A stretch of 64,000 bases of DNA. Origin: Pseudomonas sp. PB106 (GTDB lineage: Bacteria > Pseudomonadota > Gammaproteobacteria > Pseudomonadales > Pseudomonadaceae). Shown one piece after another: positions 36,491 to 47,442 of this stretch (position 1 is the stretch's first letter; each line of letters starts with the position of its first letter). The translations under genes were made by a program, and so were the position numbers. The DNA lies in the NCBI RefSeq assembly GCF_009764645.1, contig NZ_RWIM01000022.1, positions 33,668-97,667 on the forward strand, written 5' to 3'. The notes beneath the pieces were generated by a model. The model saw nothing but the letters and a program-made list of their open reading frames with translations, ran no database searches and was not told the DNA's origin.

Positions 36491-39189
36491 GTTGCTGGAT
36501 CCGCCTGGGCATCGAGCCTACTAACGACGAAACCCTGATTCGCAATGCTTACCGCGCACGTTTGCCAGCGCATCACCCGGAGACCGACCCGCAAGGCTTC
36601 CAGGCGCTGCGCGCGGCCTACGAAAACGCCCTGCGTCTGGCGCGTGAGGACGAGGAAGAAGAGCCCGAGGACGAGTACGAGTCCCAAGCCTCAGAACAGA
36701 CTGTCGTAGAGGTCCCTCCAGTGTTCGGCGATTTTTGCGAGCTGCTGGATGATCCCGCGCGCCGGTTCAATTTCACCGCGTGGCAGGCCTTTGTTCGAGG
36801 GCTGGATGAGCTGTCGCTGGACGTGCTCGATGAACTCAGCTGGCCGCTGTACCACCGGATGGCCGATGCCGGTCCGTTGTCGTACCGCTGCGCGAATCTG
36901 TTGGCCAAGCGTATGGCCTGGGATCAACAGTTGCTGGATCTGGGTTTCGACGATGCGCATCAGGTGGGCTTCTTTCTCCAGCGAATCGAAACGCCGGATC
37001 CGTTCGATACGGATCTGATGAGCGCATGGTCAGAGGCCGCCCAGACTGAATCGCTGTGGTACGCCCGTAGCCTCGACTTCATCTTCAACCAGCGTCCACT
37101 CCATGAGTTCGTCGACTTCGCCAGTCAGCACACGTGCCTGCCATTGCCAAATGATGCCGCGTTCCTCAAGCGGCTGCTGGTGCAGTTCACTCAGGCAGGC
37201 ATCGGCGTGCCGACATTTTTGCAGGGCTGCGTCGAGCAGCAGCTTGCAGCACCGGATGATGTCGACTGGCTTTACCTGTTGGCCTGTCAGAGCAGTCTGC
37301 TCGGGCGGGACGATCAGGCATTTCCTTGCTGGATCCGGCTGTGGAACGAGCACCGCCATCCGATGGCGGAAAGTCGTTTGCTGGAAATGTGCGCCAAGCG
37401 CCAGCCGACTTTTCTGCCGCTGTTGATTCAGGCGTTCGATCGCCTGCGGGGCATATCTGGGTGGTCAGACGATCTTGCCGATGACTGCCAAGTGTATGGC
37501 TGTCCGTCACAACATCCCGAGACGCTGAATCGTTGGCTGGGTGTTGGGCGGTTAAAGCTTGAGGGTCTTGCGCAAAACTTTGTCGATTGGCGCATGAGCG
37601 GTGATGAGCTGCCATTGCTTGCGCAATTGCTGGGCGAAAATGCCGACAGCCGATTACTGCATCTGTACCGCCACGCCTGGGCGCTGCATCGCGGTGATAC
37701 AGCGTTGTTGCAGCAGATTGTGGATGCACCGCTGCCGATCGATGCCCTCGAAAGCCTGGTGATGAGCGGGTTCAAATATCAGGCTAGGCAACACCTGCGC
37801 TGGCTGGGCGAGGCACCGATTGCGCTGGCCATGAGTGCTTTCAGCGAAGCGGATTCAGGTGCACGGCCATTGCCGCAGGTGCTGACCGACGGCGAGTCGC
37901 ACAAGGTCTGTCGGCTGTGGCTGCGTCGCTTGCGGCCTTACAATGACGCTGCGCTGGAACGAATCGCCGAAGCGTTCAAGTTGGCTGCGCTCAAAGACGA
38001 CTGCGACTTGTCCGAACTCGATTTGATTCTGCAGTTGAGCCGGCGCGGTATTCAGTTGCCACCGGTCGGGCTGGGTGAGGCCACCTGGGAGTGGCACGCT
38101 CAGACCTTGTTTTTGCTGGCGTTGCTGGACCAGCCCGAACGCTGGCTGCAAATGATTGATGTGCAGTGCCTTGAACGCCTGCCATTCAATCCGGCTCATC
38201 CTTTGAGTCGACTGCAGCCACTGCTGCGGCGCTTGCTGCGCGAGCAAGGCAATTGCAACGGTTTGCTCGGATGGCTGCAAGGCAATGACCCGGTGCACGG
38301 CTTGTTGGTGCAGCAATTGTTCAGCGTACAACAGGCACTCGACAGTGTCCGGTTGCCGGCCAATACCCTGCTTTACACCTGCCTCGAAAGTGATCGAGCG
38401 GCATGTGGCGACGATTTGCTGGGTTTGATGATGTTCTGGGGCGTGCTCTATCACGACCCGAGCCTGAGTGCCGAGCAGCATCGCGCATTGTTGCAATCGA
38501 TCGCGGCGATCAGTTGTGAAGACGACTGGTTCGAAGGCTTCCGCGACGGTTTGATCAAAGGCGAACCGGTGTGGCCGCCCCGCAAAGTGCTGACGGATTT
38601 TGGCGTCGACAAACTGCTGGCGTACGAGGCGCTGGACGCGCTCAAGGGCTTGATTCGTTATGGCGCTGCCGGCGTGCCGAAAACCCGGGTTCTGCGGCAG
38701 CTGCAGCAGGGCAAGGATGATCTGCAGAACAGCGTCGGCCTGCGCCTGGCCTTGTGCGCGTTATTGTCCTGGTCGGAACGATTACTGCTGGCGAAAAGCG
38801 ATGTGCAGCCGGTACCGGCGACAGCGATCTGGCGTCTCGGCTCGCGGTTGGGGCGCAAGGCTTTTATCGCTCAGGTCTTGGGGTGTATGGTGATTGCGCC
38901 AGTGGCAGGGTTGATCAGTGGCACCACGGGCGCAGGCATTCTTATCCTGCTATTGGGCGTGCTGCTGGTGTTCGGCGCCATTCTGCGTCGATTGCACGAC
39001 ATGGGCAGAGGCATTCCGACGTTGCTGATCTTCATGGCGCTGACGCCGTTTTTGCCATTCCTGCCGTTGGTGTTGTTCGGGCTTGCCGGTGACAAGTTGC
39101 CCAACCGCTATGGTGTGCCGCCGGACAGCGGCGATACCGAGATGCTGTCGGGCGGCCTGCAGGCTGCATTGCGGCGACTCAACGGCTAG
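36487..39189 (+). CDS. Giant J-like protein with C-terminal DUF805 membrane domain
   Basis: 900 residues. Residues 1-65 look like a J-domain ([44 protein letters not shown]), but the HPD tripeptide reads H30-P31-E32. An acidic linker ([12 protein letters not shown]) follows, then about 700 residues of helical, Leu/Trp-rich sequence that may form solenoid repeats. Residues about 787-885 are a DUF805 membrane domain ([22 protein letters not shown]) with three hydrophobic helices. The start overlaps the DUF1266 gene by 4 bases, with AAGGAG upstream. It ends stop-on-stop with hscC (CTAG shared). Likely an HscC co-chaperone tethered to the membrane; the Glu in HPD needs testing. Confidence 0.72.
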   Translation: MSCWIRLGIEPTNDETLIRNAYRARLPAHHPETDPQGFQALRAAYENALRLAREDEEEEPEDEYESQASEQTVVEVPPVFGDFCELLDDPARRFNFTAWQAFVRGLDELSLDVLDELSWPLYHRMADAGPLSYRCANLLAKRMAWDQQLLDLGFDDAHQVGFFLQRIETPDPFDTDLMSAWSEAAQTESLWYARSLDFIFNQRPLHEFVDFASQHTCLPLPNDAAFLKRLLVQFTQAGIGVPTFLQGCVEQQLAAPDDVDWLYLLACQSSLLGRDDQAFPCWIRLWNEHRHPMAESRLLEMCAKRQPTFLPLLIQAFDRLRGISGWSDDLADDCQVYGCPSQHPETLNRWLGVGRLKLEGLAQNFVDWRMSGDELPLLAQLLGENADSRLLHLYRHAWALHRGDTALLQQIVDAPLPIDALESLVMSGFKYQARQHLRWLGEAPIALAMSAFSEADSGARPLPQVLTDGESHKVCRLWLRRLRPYNDAALERIAEAFKLAALKDDCDLSELDLILQLSRRGIQLPPVGLGEATWEWHAQTLFLLALLDQPERWLQMIDVQCLERLPFNPAHPLSRLQPLLRRLLREQGNCNGLLGWLQGNDPVHGLLVQQLFSVQQALDSVRLPANTLLYTCLESDRAACGDDLLGLMMFWGVLYHDPSLSAEQHRALLQSIAAISCEDDWFEGFRDGLIKGEPVWPPRKVLTDFGVDKLLAYEALDALKGLIRYGAAGVPKTRVLRQLQQGKDDLQNSVGLRLALCALLSWSERLLLAKSDVQPVPATAIWRLGSRLGRKAFIAQVLGCMVIAPVAGLISGTTGAGILILLLGVLLVFGAILRRLHDMGRGIPTLLIFMALTPFLPFLPLVLFGLAGDKLPNRYGVPPDSGDTEMLSGGLQAALRRLNG

Positions 39190-40877
39190 AGGCGCAGTTG
39201 ATCCAGCGCCTTGTTCAGCTCTGAGCGATGGCTGGCAATCTCCGAGGGTTGCTGGCCGGCGAGCACGGTAGTGAAGTTGTGCAGCCACTCGGCAATGTGC
39301 TCGCGTTGCGTGCCGAGGCTCTGCATCCATGCCCGCTCCAGACGAGCCAGCAATGTGCGGTTGGGCAGTGCGTCGCGTGGATGGATCTTCAGCGTCGACA
39401 GCCGGTTATGGCTGTCGCGGCGCGCTTGCTCATCCAAACCCGTGGGGCTGCGGTCGATGCTGTGACTGTGGCGCTCGCCGGTTTCGAGCAGGGTGACGTC
39501 AACTTCGAGCAAACCGTTGATGTCATAACTGAAGCGTACATCCAGCGCCTGGATGTGCGCGATGGGCGTCAAGGTGACATCGAAAGCATCAATCAGAATG
39601 TTGTCGCACACCCACGGCCGCTCACCCTGATAGACCGCGATGCGCAGCAGCGCCTGCTGAGGATGGGTGGTGTAATAGCGTTCCACCCGTGACGTCGGGA
39701 TGATGGTGTTACGTTCGATGATCGGCGAAAACGCTCCGTCGATGTCTTTGCCGCGGATGGTCTCGATACCCAGCGTGTACGGGCAGACATCCGTCAGAAT
39801 CAACTCTTCAACCGCCCCGTCACGCGCTTTGCACGCCGCTTGCGTCGCCGCCCCCAGCGCAACAATGGTATCCGGATCAAGATGCCGGTAAGGCAGGCGC
39901 CCGAACAGCGTCGCGACCATCTGCTGCACCGCCGGCATGCGCGTGGCGCCGCCGACCAGCACCAGGCTGTCGAGGTCGCGAGGTTTGAGGCGAGCGTCGC
40001 GCAGGGCTTGTTCGATCGGAGCGCGCAAACGGGCCAGCAGCGGCTCCCAGATTTTCACCGCAGCCGCTTCGTCCAGCGACCATTCGAGCGTCTTGTCGCC
40101 ATGGCTCCAGCTCAGAGGCTGAACACCATCAGCGAGTTTGCATTTCAGTTGCTCCAGCGCGTCGCCGAGGCTGGCCATGCTTTGCGCATCGACCATGGCC
40201 GGGGTCAGTTGCCAGTGCTTCAGGCAGGCGTGCAACAGTGCGGCCGTGAAGTCTTCGCCGCCGAGAAAGTTGTCGCCGGTGGAGGCGTGCACTTCGATCA
40301 GCGGCAAAGCGTATTCCAGCACCGTAACGTCGAAGGTGCCGCCGCCGAGATCGAAGATCAGCGTGCGTTCGAATTTCTGCTCATGCAGCCCGTAAGCCAT
40401 GGCGGCAGCGGTCGGCTCGTTGATCAGGCGTGTCACCGAGAGCCCGGCCAGTTCAGCGGCAAACAGCGTGCGTTTGCGTTGTTCGTCGCTGAAATACGCC
40501 GGAACGGAAATCACCGCTTCCGACACAGGGTGTCCGAGAAAGGCTTCGGCGTCCTGCTTGAGTGAGCCGAGCACCAGCGCTGACAATTCTTCCGGACTGA
40601 ACTGACGTGCACCGAGCTGAACTTGTTTATCGCTGCCCATGAAGCGCTTGAACGCTGCAGCGCTGCGTTCCGGGTGCGTAGTGAGGCGGGCGCGGGCGGC
40701 TTTGCCGACCAGAATCGTGTCGTCTTCATCGAGGCTGATCACCGATGGCGTCAGCACATCGCCCAGAGCGTTGGGAATCAGGCGGGCCTGACCGTCCTGC
40801 CAGACGGCGATCAGACTGTTGGTGGTGCCAAGGTCGATGCCCAGCAGAGCCGGGCGGGGGAGGGATGCATCCTGCAT
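39186..40877 (-). CDS. hscC: Specialised Hsp70 chaperone HscC
   Basis: 563-residue Hsp70 of the HscC branch (E. coli HscC ~556), shorter than DnaK (~638). Nucleotide-binding motifs: [14 protein letters not shown] (phosphate 1), [15 protein letters not shown] (connect 1), [15 protein letters not shown] (phosphate 2) and [14 protein letters not shown] (adenosine). The substrate-binding beta domain begins near [14 protein letters not shown]. The C-terminal helical lid is short. It is convergent with the J-like gene (4-base overlap of stops). In E. coli HscC works with J proteins DjlB/DjlC; here the neighbours DUF1266 and the J-like protein play those parts by context. Confidence 0.9.
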   Translation of the reverse strand: MQDASLPRPALLGIDLGTTNSLIAVWQDGQARLIPNALGDVLTPSVISLDEDDTILVGKAARARLTTHPERSAAAFKRFMGSDKQVQLGARQFSPEELSALVLGSLKQDAEAFLGHPVSEAVISVPAYFSDEQRKRTLFAAELAGLSVTRLINEPTAAAMAYGLHEQKFERTLIFDLGGGTFDVTVLEYALPLIEVHASTGDNFLGGEDFTAALLHACLKHWQLTPAMVDAQSMASLGDALEQLKCKLADGVQPLSWSHGDKTLEWSLDEAAAVKIWEPLLARLRAPIEQALRDARLKPRDLDSLVLVGGATRMPAVQQMVATLFGRLPYRHLDPDTIVALGAATQAACKARDGAVEELILTDVCPYTLGIETIRGKDIDGAFSPIIERNTIIPTSRVERYYTTHPQQALLRIAVYQGERPWVCDNILIDAFDVTLTPIAHIQALDVRFSYDINGLLEVDVTLLETGERHSHSIDRSPTGLDEQARRDSHNRLSTLKIHPRDALPNRTLLARLERAWMQSLGTQREHIAEWLHNFTTVLAGQQPSEIASHRSELNKALDQLRL

Positions 40878-40963
40878 GACAGATCTCGAAACGGCGCAAA
40901 AACCGCGACCCTACAGGTTGCCGCAAACCGTGGCAATTGCGCTTCTGTTGCAACGTGCAGCGG

Positions 40964-43900
40964 TTAGGGCAGGAGCTTTTTCAGCTCTTCCAGCGCCACC
41001 GGTCGACTGTGTAGATAACCCTGATACAAATGGCAGCCCAGCCCTTGCAGGAATGCCAGTTGCTCCGGCGTCTCCACCCCTTCGGCAATTACCTCCAACT
41101 CCAGACTGCGCGCCATCGCCACGATCGCGCGGATGATCTCGGCATCGTTCGGGTCAGTCGTCGCATCACGAATAAACGACTGGTCGATTTTCAGCGTGTC
41201 CACGGGTAGGCGCTTGAGGTAAGTCAGCGACGAATAACCGGTGCCGAAGTCGTCCATGGCGAAGCTCACGCCAAGCTTTTTCAGACGGCGCATTTTGCTG
41301 ATGGTGTCTTCGAGATTCTGGATGACGATGCCTTCGGTGATTTCCAGCTTGAGCAGCGAGCAGGGCAGGCCGTGGCTGGTCATGCTGTGTTCGATGCGTT
41401 CGACGAAGTCGTTCTGGCGGAATTGCCGTGGACTGATGTTCACGCACAGGCTGAAGTCGAGTGGGTCCACCAGTTTCAGGGCGATCAGTTGTTTGAACGC
41501 TTCGCAGGCCTCGTCGAGAATCCATGTGCCAACCTCGAGAATCAGCCCGCTGTCCTCCAGCACCTTGATGAACTCGGTAGGCGATTGCGCGCCAAGTTCC
41601 GGGTGATTCCAGCGCACCAGCGCTTCGGCGCCGATGATGCGGTTGTCCCGGGCATCGATCTGCGGCTGGAAATGCACGTTGAATTCGCCACGGGACAACG
41701 CCAGGCGCAAGTCGGTCTCCATGCGCAGCCGTTCGCTGGCCGCTTTCTGCATGGTGTTGTGGTACATCTGCGTGGTGTTGCGCCCCGAATCCTTGGCCCG
41801 GTACAGGGCGATGTCGGCGCGTTTGAGCAGATCAGTCGGCGTCGAGCCATGATCGGGAATCAGCGCCACGCCGATGCTCGGCGTCACTTGCAAGCGCTGG
41901 CCGTCGAGGAACATCGGCTCCGAAAGCAATTCACGCAAGGTGTCGGCGAGATTGCGCACTTGCGCGCTGACGTCATTACGCGAGCCTTCGAGGCCGCTGA
42001 GCAGCACCACGAATTCGTCACCGCCCAGACGCGCAACGGTGTCTTCCATGCGCACGCTGGCCTCCAGTCGCGCCGTGATGATTTTCAGCACCGTGTCGCC
42101 GACCGGGTGGCCGAGCGAATCGTTGATGTGTTTGAAGTGGTCGAGATCGAGGAACAGCAAGGCGCCGCGCAGATTGTGGCGCTTGAGCAGGGCAATTTGC
42201 TGGCTCAGGCGATCCATCAGCAGGGCGCGGTTGGGCAGGTTGGTCAGCGGGTCGTGGTAGGCGAGGTGACGAATCTGCGCTTCAGCGTTTTTCAGCAGGC
42301 TCACGTCCCGCGCCGTCAGCAGCAGGCATGCGGTTTCATTGAGGGTGATTGGCTCGACCGAAACTTCCACCGTCAGCAATTCGCCGCGCTTGTTGCGCCC
42401 GAGCATTTCCTGGTGGTGCACGCGGCCCTTGATCTGCAGCTCGGCCAGTAGCGCCGAACGCTGTTTTTCCTCAGCCCAAATCCCGACCTGATAAACGGTT
42501 TTGCCCACCACTTCGTCGGCGCGATAGCCGGTGAGCCGGCAGAAACCGTCGTTGACCTCCAGATAGCGCCCGGTGTCGCGCTCGGTAATGGTGATCGCGT
42601 CGGGGCTGGAGTGAAACGCCTTGGCGAATTTTTCTTCGCTGGCCTTGAGCGCCGCTTCCGAACGCTGCTGCTGGGTTATATCGCGCAAAGTGGTGACGAT
42701 GCACGGTTGGTCGCCGACGCTGATCTGCCGGCTGGAAATCACACAGGTCAGCGACTGGCCGTCCTTGTGCTGGACAATGATCGCGACATTGCTCAGGCCC
42801 TGCTCGCGGATCACTCGCTCGATCCGTTGCAGGCTTTTTGCCGAGGCGTCCCACAAGCCGATTTCTTCGGCGGTGTGGCCAATCACGTCGGCGGCGCTCC
42901 AGCCGAAGGTCTGACTGAAGCTGGAGTTGATCTCGATGAACTCTCCGCTGTCCTGGCGGGTGACGCAGATCGGGTCGGGGCTGACCTGGAATAACGTGGC
43001 GAATTTCTCCTCTGAAGCCACCAGGCGCTGTTCGCGCTCGACCTGATCGGTGATGTCCAGTAGCGTGCCGGCCATGCGCAGCGGCGCGCCGTTGTCGTCG
43101 CGGTAGAGGCGGGCGCGGCTTTCCAGATAGCGCGAACTGCCGTCCGGCAATTGCACGCGATAAGTCAGCTGATAATTGCCCGCCGGGCCTTCGCGCAGAC
43201 TGCGATAGGCGTCGCGCATGCTGTCGCGTTCCTCGCCTGGAACGCCTTCGAAAAATTCGTCGAACGACTCATGGAACGGCTTCGGTTCGAGGCCGTGCAG
43301 TTGCGCGGCCCGGGCCGAGCCGTAAAGCATGCCGCTGGGAATGTGCCAGTCCCACGTGCCGAGTTGCGCCGAATCCAGCGCCAGGTCGAGGCGTTCCTGG
43401 CTGTCCTTCAACGCATGTTCGGCGGCTTTGCGCTCAGTGGTGTCGAGAAACGTGCTGAGCAGATACGGCTGGCCTTCGAGCTCGACTTTCTGGGCGCTGA
43501 GAATACCGTCGTGCACCTGGCCGTTGCTGGCGCGAAACTGCACTTCCATGGCGATCAGTTCGCCCTTGGTATTGGTTTTCTTGACCAGCTCGGCGCGTTG
43601 CTCCGGGTGCACCCACAGGCCGAGTTCCAGCGTGGTACGGCCGATGGCACTCTGCACCGGCCAGCCGAACAGGCTTTCGAAATACTGATTGGCTTCGCTG
43701 ATCAGGCCGTCTTCCTGGCGAGTCAGCAACACCATGTTCGGACAAAGATGAAACAGTGTGGCGAAACGTTTCTCCGAGCTGCTCAGCGCCTGTTCACGTT
43801 GACGCTGATGGGTGATTTCGCGAATCACCCCGATCATTCGGGGCCGGCCGTTTTTATCCGGCAGCAAGCTGCCGCTGATCTCCAGCCAGTGCAGGCTGCC

Positions 43901-44272
43901 GTCAGGCCAGCGGATGCGGTGGTGCATGGCTTGTTCCAGCGGTGCACCGGCGATCACCGCGTGGAAGGCGCGAACGGTTTTCGCGCGGTCCTCCGGCGGC
44001 AGCAGGTCGAGATATTCCAGGTCTTCAGGCAACGGTTGCCGAGGGTCAAAGCCGAACAAGGCCTGAGTGCCGCGTGACCAACTGATCTGCCCGCGCTCGA
44101 TGTCCCAGTACCAGGCACCGAGCCGGGCGCCATTAAGCGCGGCGAGCAATTGCGGCGCGCTCTCCCAGCTCTGCTCGGAATGACGCGGGTCAATCGCCTG
44201 AATACGCGGCATCGGCGGAATTCGGTCAACAGATTTCGGCATTGTGGACAGGCCTTGAGCTGATGGTGGCAT
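40964..44272 (-). CDS. Five-PAS GGDEF-EAL cyclic-di-GMP protein
   Basis: 1102 residues, cytosolic with no membrane segment. Five PAS/PAC modules in tandem (roughly 40-155, 165-285, 295-415, 425-540, 550-665) precede a GGDEF domain with intact GGDEF at 750-754 and an RMED inhibitory site (RxxD) at 741-744. An EAL domain follows with EAL at 883-885 and its catalytic residues (LEITE, MDDFGTGYSS, LKIDQ, AEGVET, YQGY). Both synthesis and breakdown of c-di-GMP are therefore possible. The start may be the ATG at 44242 (MPKSVD); neither has a strong ribosome site. Second c-di-GMP gene of the window besides the REC-EAL one. Signals unknown. Confidence 0.9.
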   Translation of the reverse strand: MPPSAQGLSTMPKSVDRIPPMPRIQAIDPRHSEQSWESAPQLLAALNGARLGAWYWDIERGQISWSRGTQALFGFDPRQPLPEDLEYLDLLPPEDRAKTVRAFHAVIAGAPLEQAMHHRIRWPDGSLHWLEISGSLLPDKNGRPRMIGVIREITHQRQREQALSSSEKRFATLFHLCPNMVLLTRQEDGLISEANQYFESLFGWPVQSAIGRTTLELGLWVHPEQRAELVKKTNTKGELIAMEVQFRASNGQVHDGILSAQKVELEGQPYLLSTFLDTTERKAAEHALKDSQERLDLALDSAQLGTWDWHIPSGMLYGSARAAQLHGLEPKPFHESFDEFFEGVPGEERDSMRDAYRSLREGPAGNYQLTYRVQLPDGSSRYLESRARLYRDDNGAPLRMAGTLLDITDQVEREQRLVASEEKFATLFQVSPDPICVTRQDSGEFIEINSSFSQTFGWSAADVIGHTAEEIGLWDASAKSLQRIERVIREQGLSNVAIIVQHKDGQSLTCVISSRQISVGDQPCIVTTLRDITQQQRSEAALKASEEKFAKAFHSSPDAITITERDTGRYLEVNDGFCRLTGYRADEVVGKTVYQVGIWAEEKQRSALLAELQIKGRVHHQEMLGRNKRGELLTVEVSVEPITLNETACLLLTARDVSLLKNAEAQIRHLAYHDPLTNLPNRALLMDRLSQQIALLKRHNLRGALLFLDLDHFKHINDSLGHPVGDTVLKIITARLEASVRMEDTVARLGGDEFVVLLSGLEGSRNDVSAQVRNLADTLRELLSEPMFLDGQRLQVTPSIGVALIPDHGSTPTDLLKRADIALYRAKDSGRNTTQMYHNTMQKAASERLRMETDLRLALSRGEFNVHFQPQIDARDNRIIGAEALVRWNHPELGAQSPTEFIKVLEDSGLILEVGTWILDEACEAFKQLIALKLVDPLDFSLCVNISPRQFRQNDFVERIEHSMTSHGLPCSLLKLEITEGIVIQNLEDTISKMRRLKKLGVSFAMDDFGTGYSSLTYLKRLPVDTLKIDQSFIRDATTDPNDAEIIRAIVAMARSLELEVIAEGVETPEQLAFLQGLGCHLYQGYLHSRPVALEELKKLLP

Positions 44273-44316
44273 TAGGCACAGGGGCAGCGGCTCTATAGGA
44301 GTAGCACAAGTAGGCC

Positions 44317-45201
44317 TTAAGTCCCTGGCAAATCGATTTGTGCATCCAGCAATGCCATGAAGGCTCTTGCCGCATTCGATAGCGTCCGTTCGGTGTGCAG
44401 GATATAGCCTAGCTGGCGACTGAGCTGTATGCCCGGCAATGCGATGCTTGCCACCTGTTCATCGAGCATGGTCCGTGGCAAAACGCTCCAGGCGAGGCCA
44501 ATCGAGACCATCATCTTGATGGTTTCCAGATAGTTGGTGCTCATGGCGATGTTCGGCGCCAGGCCTTGGGCCTCGAACAAGCGTTGGACAATATGGTGGG
44601 TAAAGGTGTTGCCGCCGGGGAAAACCGCCGGATGACCGGCAATGTCCGCCAGACTGACGGCGCCGTTATTGATCAGCGAATGCTCTGGGGCGACTACGAA
44701 ATCCAGCGGGTCGTCCCACACTGGCGTGGCTTTGACCAGTGTGTGGGGTTCCGGGGCGAGGGTGATGACTGCCAATTCGGCGCGACCATGGAGAATTTCC
44801 TCGTAGGCCACTTCCGAATCGAGGAACTGAATATCCAGCGCCACTTGTGGGTAACGGCGGGTGAATTCCCTTAACAGCGGCGGCAAACGGTGCAGGCCGA
44901 TGTGGTGACTGGTGGCCAGGGTCAGGCGCCCGCTGACTTCACCGGTCAGATTGGTCAGGGCGCGGCGGGTGTCGTCGAGCACGTTGAGAATCTGATAGGC
45001 CCGAGGCAGCAGGGCGCGGCCAGCCTCGGTCAGACCGACTTCCCGACCGAGCCGATCAAACAGACGCACCTTCAATTGTTGCTCCAGCCCGGCGATGCGT
45101 TTGCTGATGGCAGGCTGCGTCAGGTGCAGCCGTTCGCCGGCGCCGGAGAAGCTGCCGGTCTCGGCGATGGCGATAAAAGCGTTGAGGTTGGCCAGATCCA
45201 T
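44317..45201 (-). CDS. LysR family transcriptional regulator, divergent from leuC
   Basis: 294-residue LysR protein. The N-terminal winged helix-turn-helix is clear (MDLANLNAFIAIAETGSFSG, LHLTQPAISKRIAGLEQQL, LFDRLGREVGLTEAGRALLPRA) and the rest is a LysR substrate-binding domain. I chose the ATG at 45201 because homology begins there; an upstream ATG at 45231 would add 10 residues. It is transcribed away from leuC across a 140-base gap holding a T-N11-A box, so it probably controls leuCD and itself. In P. aeruginosa a LysR gene sits at the same place. Co-inducer unknown. Confidence 0.9.
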   Translation of the reverse strand: MDLANLNAFIAIAETGSFSGAGERLHLTQPAISKRIAGLEQQLKVRLFDRLGREVGLTEAGRALLPRAYQILNVLDDTRRALTNLTGEVSGRLTLATSHHIGLHRLPPLLREFTRRYPQVALDIQFLDSEVAYEEILHGRAELAVITLAPEPHTLVKATPVWDDPLDFVVAPEHSLINNGAVSLADIAGHPAVFPGGNTFTHHIVQRLFEAQGLAPNIAMSTNYLETIKMMVSIGLAWSVLPRTMLDEQVASIALPGIQLSRQLGYILHTERTLSNAARAFMALLDAQIDLPGT

Positions 45202-45218
45202 GTTCGTATTCCAGTTGG

Positions 45219-45233
45219 TTATCCAAAGCATAA
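45219..45233. promoter_or_regulatory. LysR-type T-N11-A box between lysR and leuC
   Basis: TTATCCAAAGCATAA has arms TTAT/ATAA around seven bases, the T-N11-A form recognised by LysR regulators. It lies 18 bases from the lysR start and 109 bases from leuC, in an A/T-rich stretch that may hold both promoters. Confidence 0.5.
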
Positions 45234-45341
45234 AAAATATGAATTTGAGTTATTTAATCTAACCCCATAGGATCGGCCTCACAAGCCAAAGGGTTATTGA
45301 TAAGCCCAGGGCATAGAAACAAGCTGATGAGGAACCGTCTG

Positions 45342-46760
45342 ATGGCCAGCAAAACGCTCTACGACAAGCTCTGGGATTCGCACTTGGTCAAGCAGCGCGA
45401 CGATGGCTCTGCGCTGATCTACATCGATCGTCACATCATTCACGAAGTGACCTCGCCGCAAGCCTTCGAAGGCCTGCGTCTGGCCGGGCGCAAGCCTTGG
45501 CGCATTGATGCCAACATCGCGACCCCGGACCACAACGTACCGACGACTCCAGAGCGCAAGGGCGGCATTGAAGCCATTGCCGACCAGGTCTCGCGTTTGC
45601 AGGTTCAGACCCTCGACGACAACTGCGATGAATACGGCATCGTCGAATTCAAGATGAACGACGTTCGCCAAGGCATCGTCCACGTGATCAGCCCGGAGCA
45701 GGGTGCAACCTTGCCGGGCATGACCGTGGTCTGCGGCGACTCGCACACCTCGACCCATGGCGCGTTCGGCGCTTTGGCTCACGGTATCGGCACTTCCGAG
45801 GTTGAGCATGTGCTTGCCACTCAGTGCCTGGTGGCCAAGAAAATGAAAAACATGCTGGTTCGCGTTGAAGGGCAATTGCCGTTCGGCGTGACCGCCAAGG
45901 ACATCGTCCTCGCGGTGATCGGCAAGATCGGCACCGCTGGCGGTAACGGCCACGCCATCGAATTCGCTGGCAGCGCGATCCGCGACTTGTCCGTCGAAGG
46001 CCGCATGACCATCTGCAACATGTCCATCGAAGCCGGCGCCCGCGTTGGCCTGGTGGCAGCGGATCAGAAGACTGTCGATTACGTGAAGGGCCGTCCATTT
46101 GCTCCGAAAGGCGCGGAATGGGACATGGCCGTTGAAGCCTGGAAAGGCCTGGTTTCCGACGCGGATGCCAAATTCGACACCGTCGTCGAACTCGACGCTG
46201 CGCAGATCAAGCCGCAAGTCAGCTGGGGTACTTCCCCTGAGATGGTTTTGGCCGTTGATCAGAACGTGCCGGATCCGGCCAAAGAAATGGATCTGGTCAA
46301 ACGCGACTCGATCGTCCGTGCTCTGAAATACATGGGTTTGACCGCCAATCAGGCGATCACCGACATTCAGCTCGATCGCGTGTTTATCGGCTCCTGCACC
46401 AACTCGCGGATCGAAGACTTGCGTGCTGCGGCGGTGATCGCCAAGGGTCGTAAAGTTGCTTCAACCATCAAGCAAGCGATCGTGGTGCCGGGTTCGGGTC
46501 TGGTTAAAGCGCAGGCTGAGGCCGAGGGTCTCGACAAGATTTTCCTCGAGGCCGGTTTCGAATGGCGTGAGCCGGGTTGCTCGATGTGCCTGGCGATGAA
46601 CCCGGACCGTTTGGAGTCCGGCGAACATTGCGCCTCGACGTCCAACCGTAACTTCGAAGGCCGTCAGGGCGCCGGTGGCCGTACCCACCTCGTCAGCCCG
46701 GCCATGGCGGCGGCGGCAGCGGTGAACGGTCGTTTCATCGACGTTCGTGAATTGATTTAA
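45342..46760 (+). CDS. leuC: 3-isopropylmalate dehydratase, large subunit
   Basis: 472-residue aconitase-family [4Fe-4S] enzyme; with LeuD it isomerises 2-isopropylmalate to 3-isopropylmalate in leucine synthesis. Cluster cysteines are in [13 protein letters not shown] and [37 protein letters not shown] is the family signature. ATG 45342 follows GAGGAACC; the upstream frame is not conserved. leuD starts 10 bases on. Likely regulated by the divergent LysR protein. Confidence 0.97.
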   Translation: MASKTLYDKLWDSHLVKQRDDGSALIYIDRHIIHEVTSPQAFEGLRLAGRKPWRIDANIATPDHNVPTTPERKGGIEAIADQVSRLQVQTLDDNCDEYGIVEFKMNDVRQGIVHVISPEQGATLPGMTVVCGDSHTSTHGAFGALAHGIGTSEVEHVLATQCLVAKKMKNMLVRVEGQLPFGVTAKDIVLAVIGKIGTAGGNGHAIEFAGSAIRDLSVEGRMTICNMSIEAGARVGLVAADQKTVDYVKGRPFAPKGAEWDMAVEAWKGLVSDADAKFDTVVELDAAQIKPQVSWGTSPEMVLAVDQNVPDPAKEMDLVKRDSIVRALKYMGLTANQAITDIQLDRVFIGSCTNSRIEDLRAAAVIAKGRKVASTIKQAIVVPGSGLVKAQAEAEGLDKIFLEAGFEWREPGCSMCLAMNPDRLESGEHCASTSNRNFEGRQGAGGRTHLVSPAMAAAAAVNGRFIDVRELI

Positions 46761-46770
46761 GGAGCGCAGC

Positions 46771-47415
46771 ATGAAAGCTTTTACCCAGCACACTGGACTT
46801 GTCGCGCCTTTGGATCGTGCCAACGTCGACACTGACCAAATCATTCCGAAACAGTTTTTGAAGTCGATCAAGCGCACCGGTTTCGGCCCGAACCTGTTCG
46901 ACGAATGGCGTTACCTCGATGTCGGGCAACCGTATCAGGACAACTCCAAGCGTCCGCTGAACAAGGACTTCGTCCTCAACGCCGAGCGTTACCAAGGCGC
47001 CAGCGTGTTGCTGGCCCGCGAGAACTTCGGTTGCGGTTCCAGCCGTGAACACGCGCCGTGGGCGCTGGAAGAATACGGTTTCCGTAGCATCATCGCGCCG
47101 AGCTACGCCGACATCTTCTTCAACAACAGCTTCAAGAACGGCTTGCTGCCGATCATCTTGAGCGACGCTGAAGTCGATGAGTTGTTCAAGCAGGTCGAGG
47201 CCGAGCCGGGTTATCAGTTGCAGGTCGATCTGCAGGCGCAGACCGTGACCCGTCCGGATGGCAAGGTGTACAGCTTTGAGATCGATGCGTTCCGCAAGCA
47301 TTGCCTGTTGAACGGTCTGGACGATATCGGTTTGACCTTGCAGGACGGCGATGCGATTGCGACGTTTGAGGCCAAACATCGGGTTAGCCAGCCGTGGTTG
47401 TTCCGCGACGCATAA
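46771..47415 (+). CDS. leuD: 3-isopropylmalate dehydratase, small subunit
   Basis: 214-residue swivel domain of isopropylmalate isomerase. Signatures: [39 protein letters not shown] and [22 protein letters not shown]. Normal length. Ribosome site AAGGAG overlaps the end of leuC. Forms a heterodimer with LeuC in the cytosol. A REP pair and a methyltransferase gene separate it from leuB. Confidence 0.97.
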   Translation: MKAFTQHTGLVAPLDRANVDTDQIIPKQFLKSIKRTGFGPNLFDEWRYLDVGQPYQDNSKRPLNKDFVLNAERYQGASVLLARENFGCGSSREHAPWALEEYGFRSIIAPSYADIFFNNSFKNGLLPIILSDAEVDELFKQVEAEPGYQLQVDLQAQTVTRPDGKVYSFEIDAFRKHCLLNGLDDIGLTLQDGDAIATFEAKHRVSQPWLFRDA

Positions 47416-47442
47416 GCAAGATTTGGAATTGATGTAGGCAGG

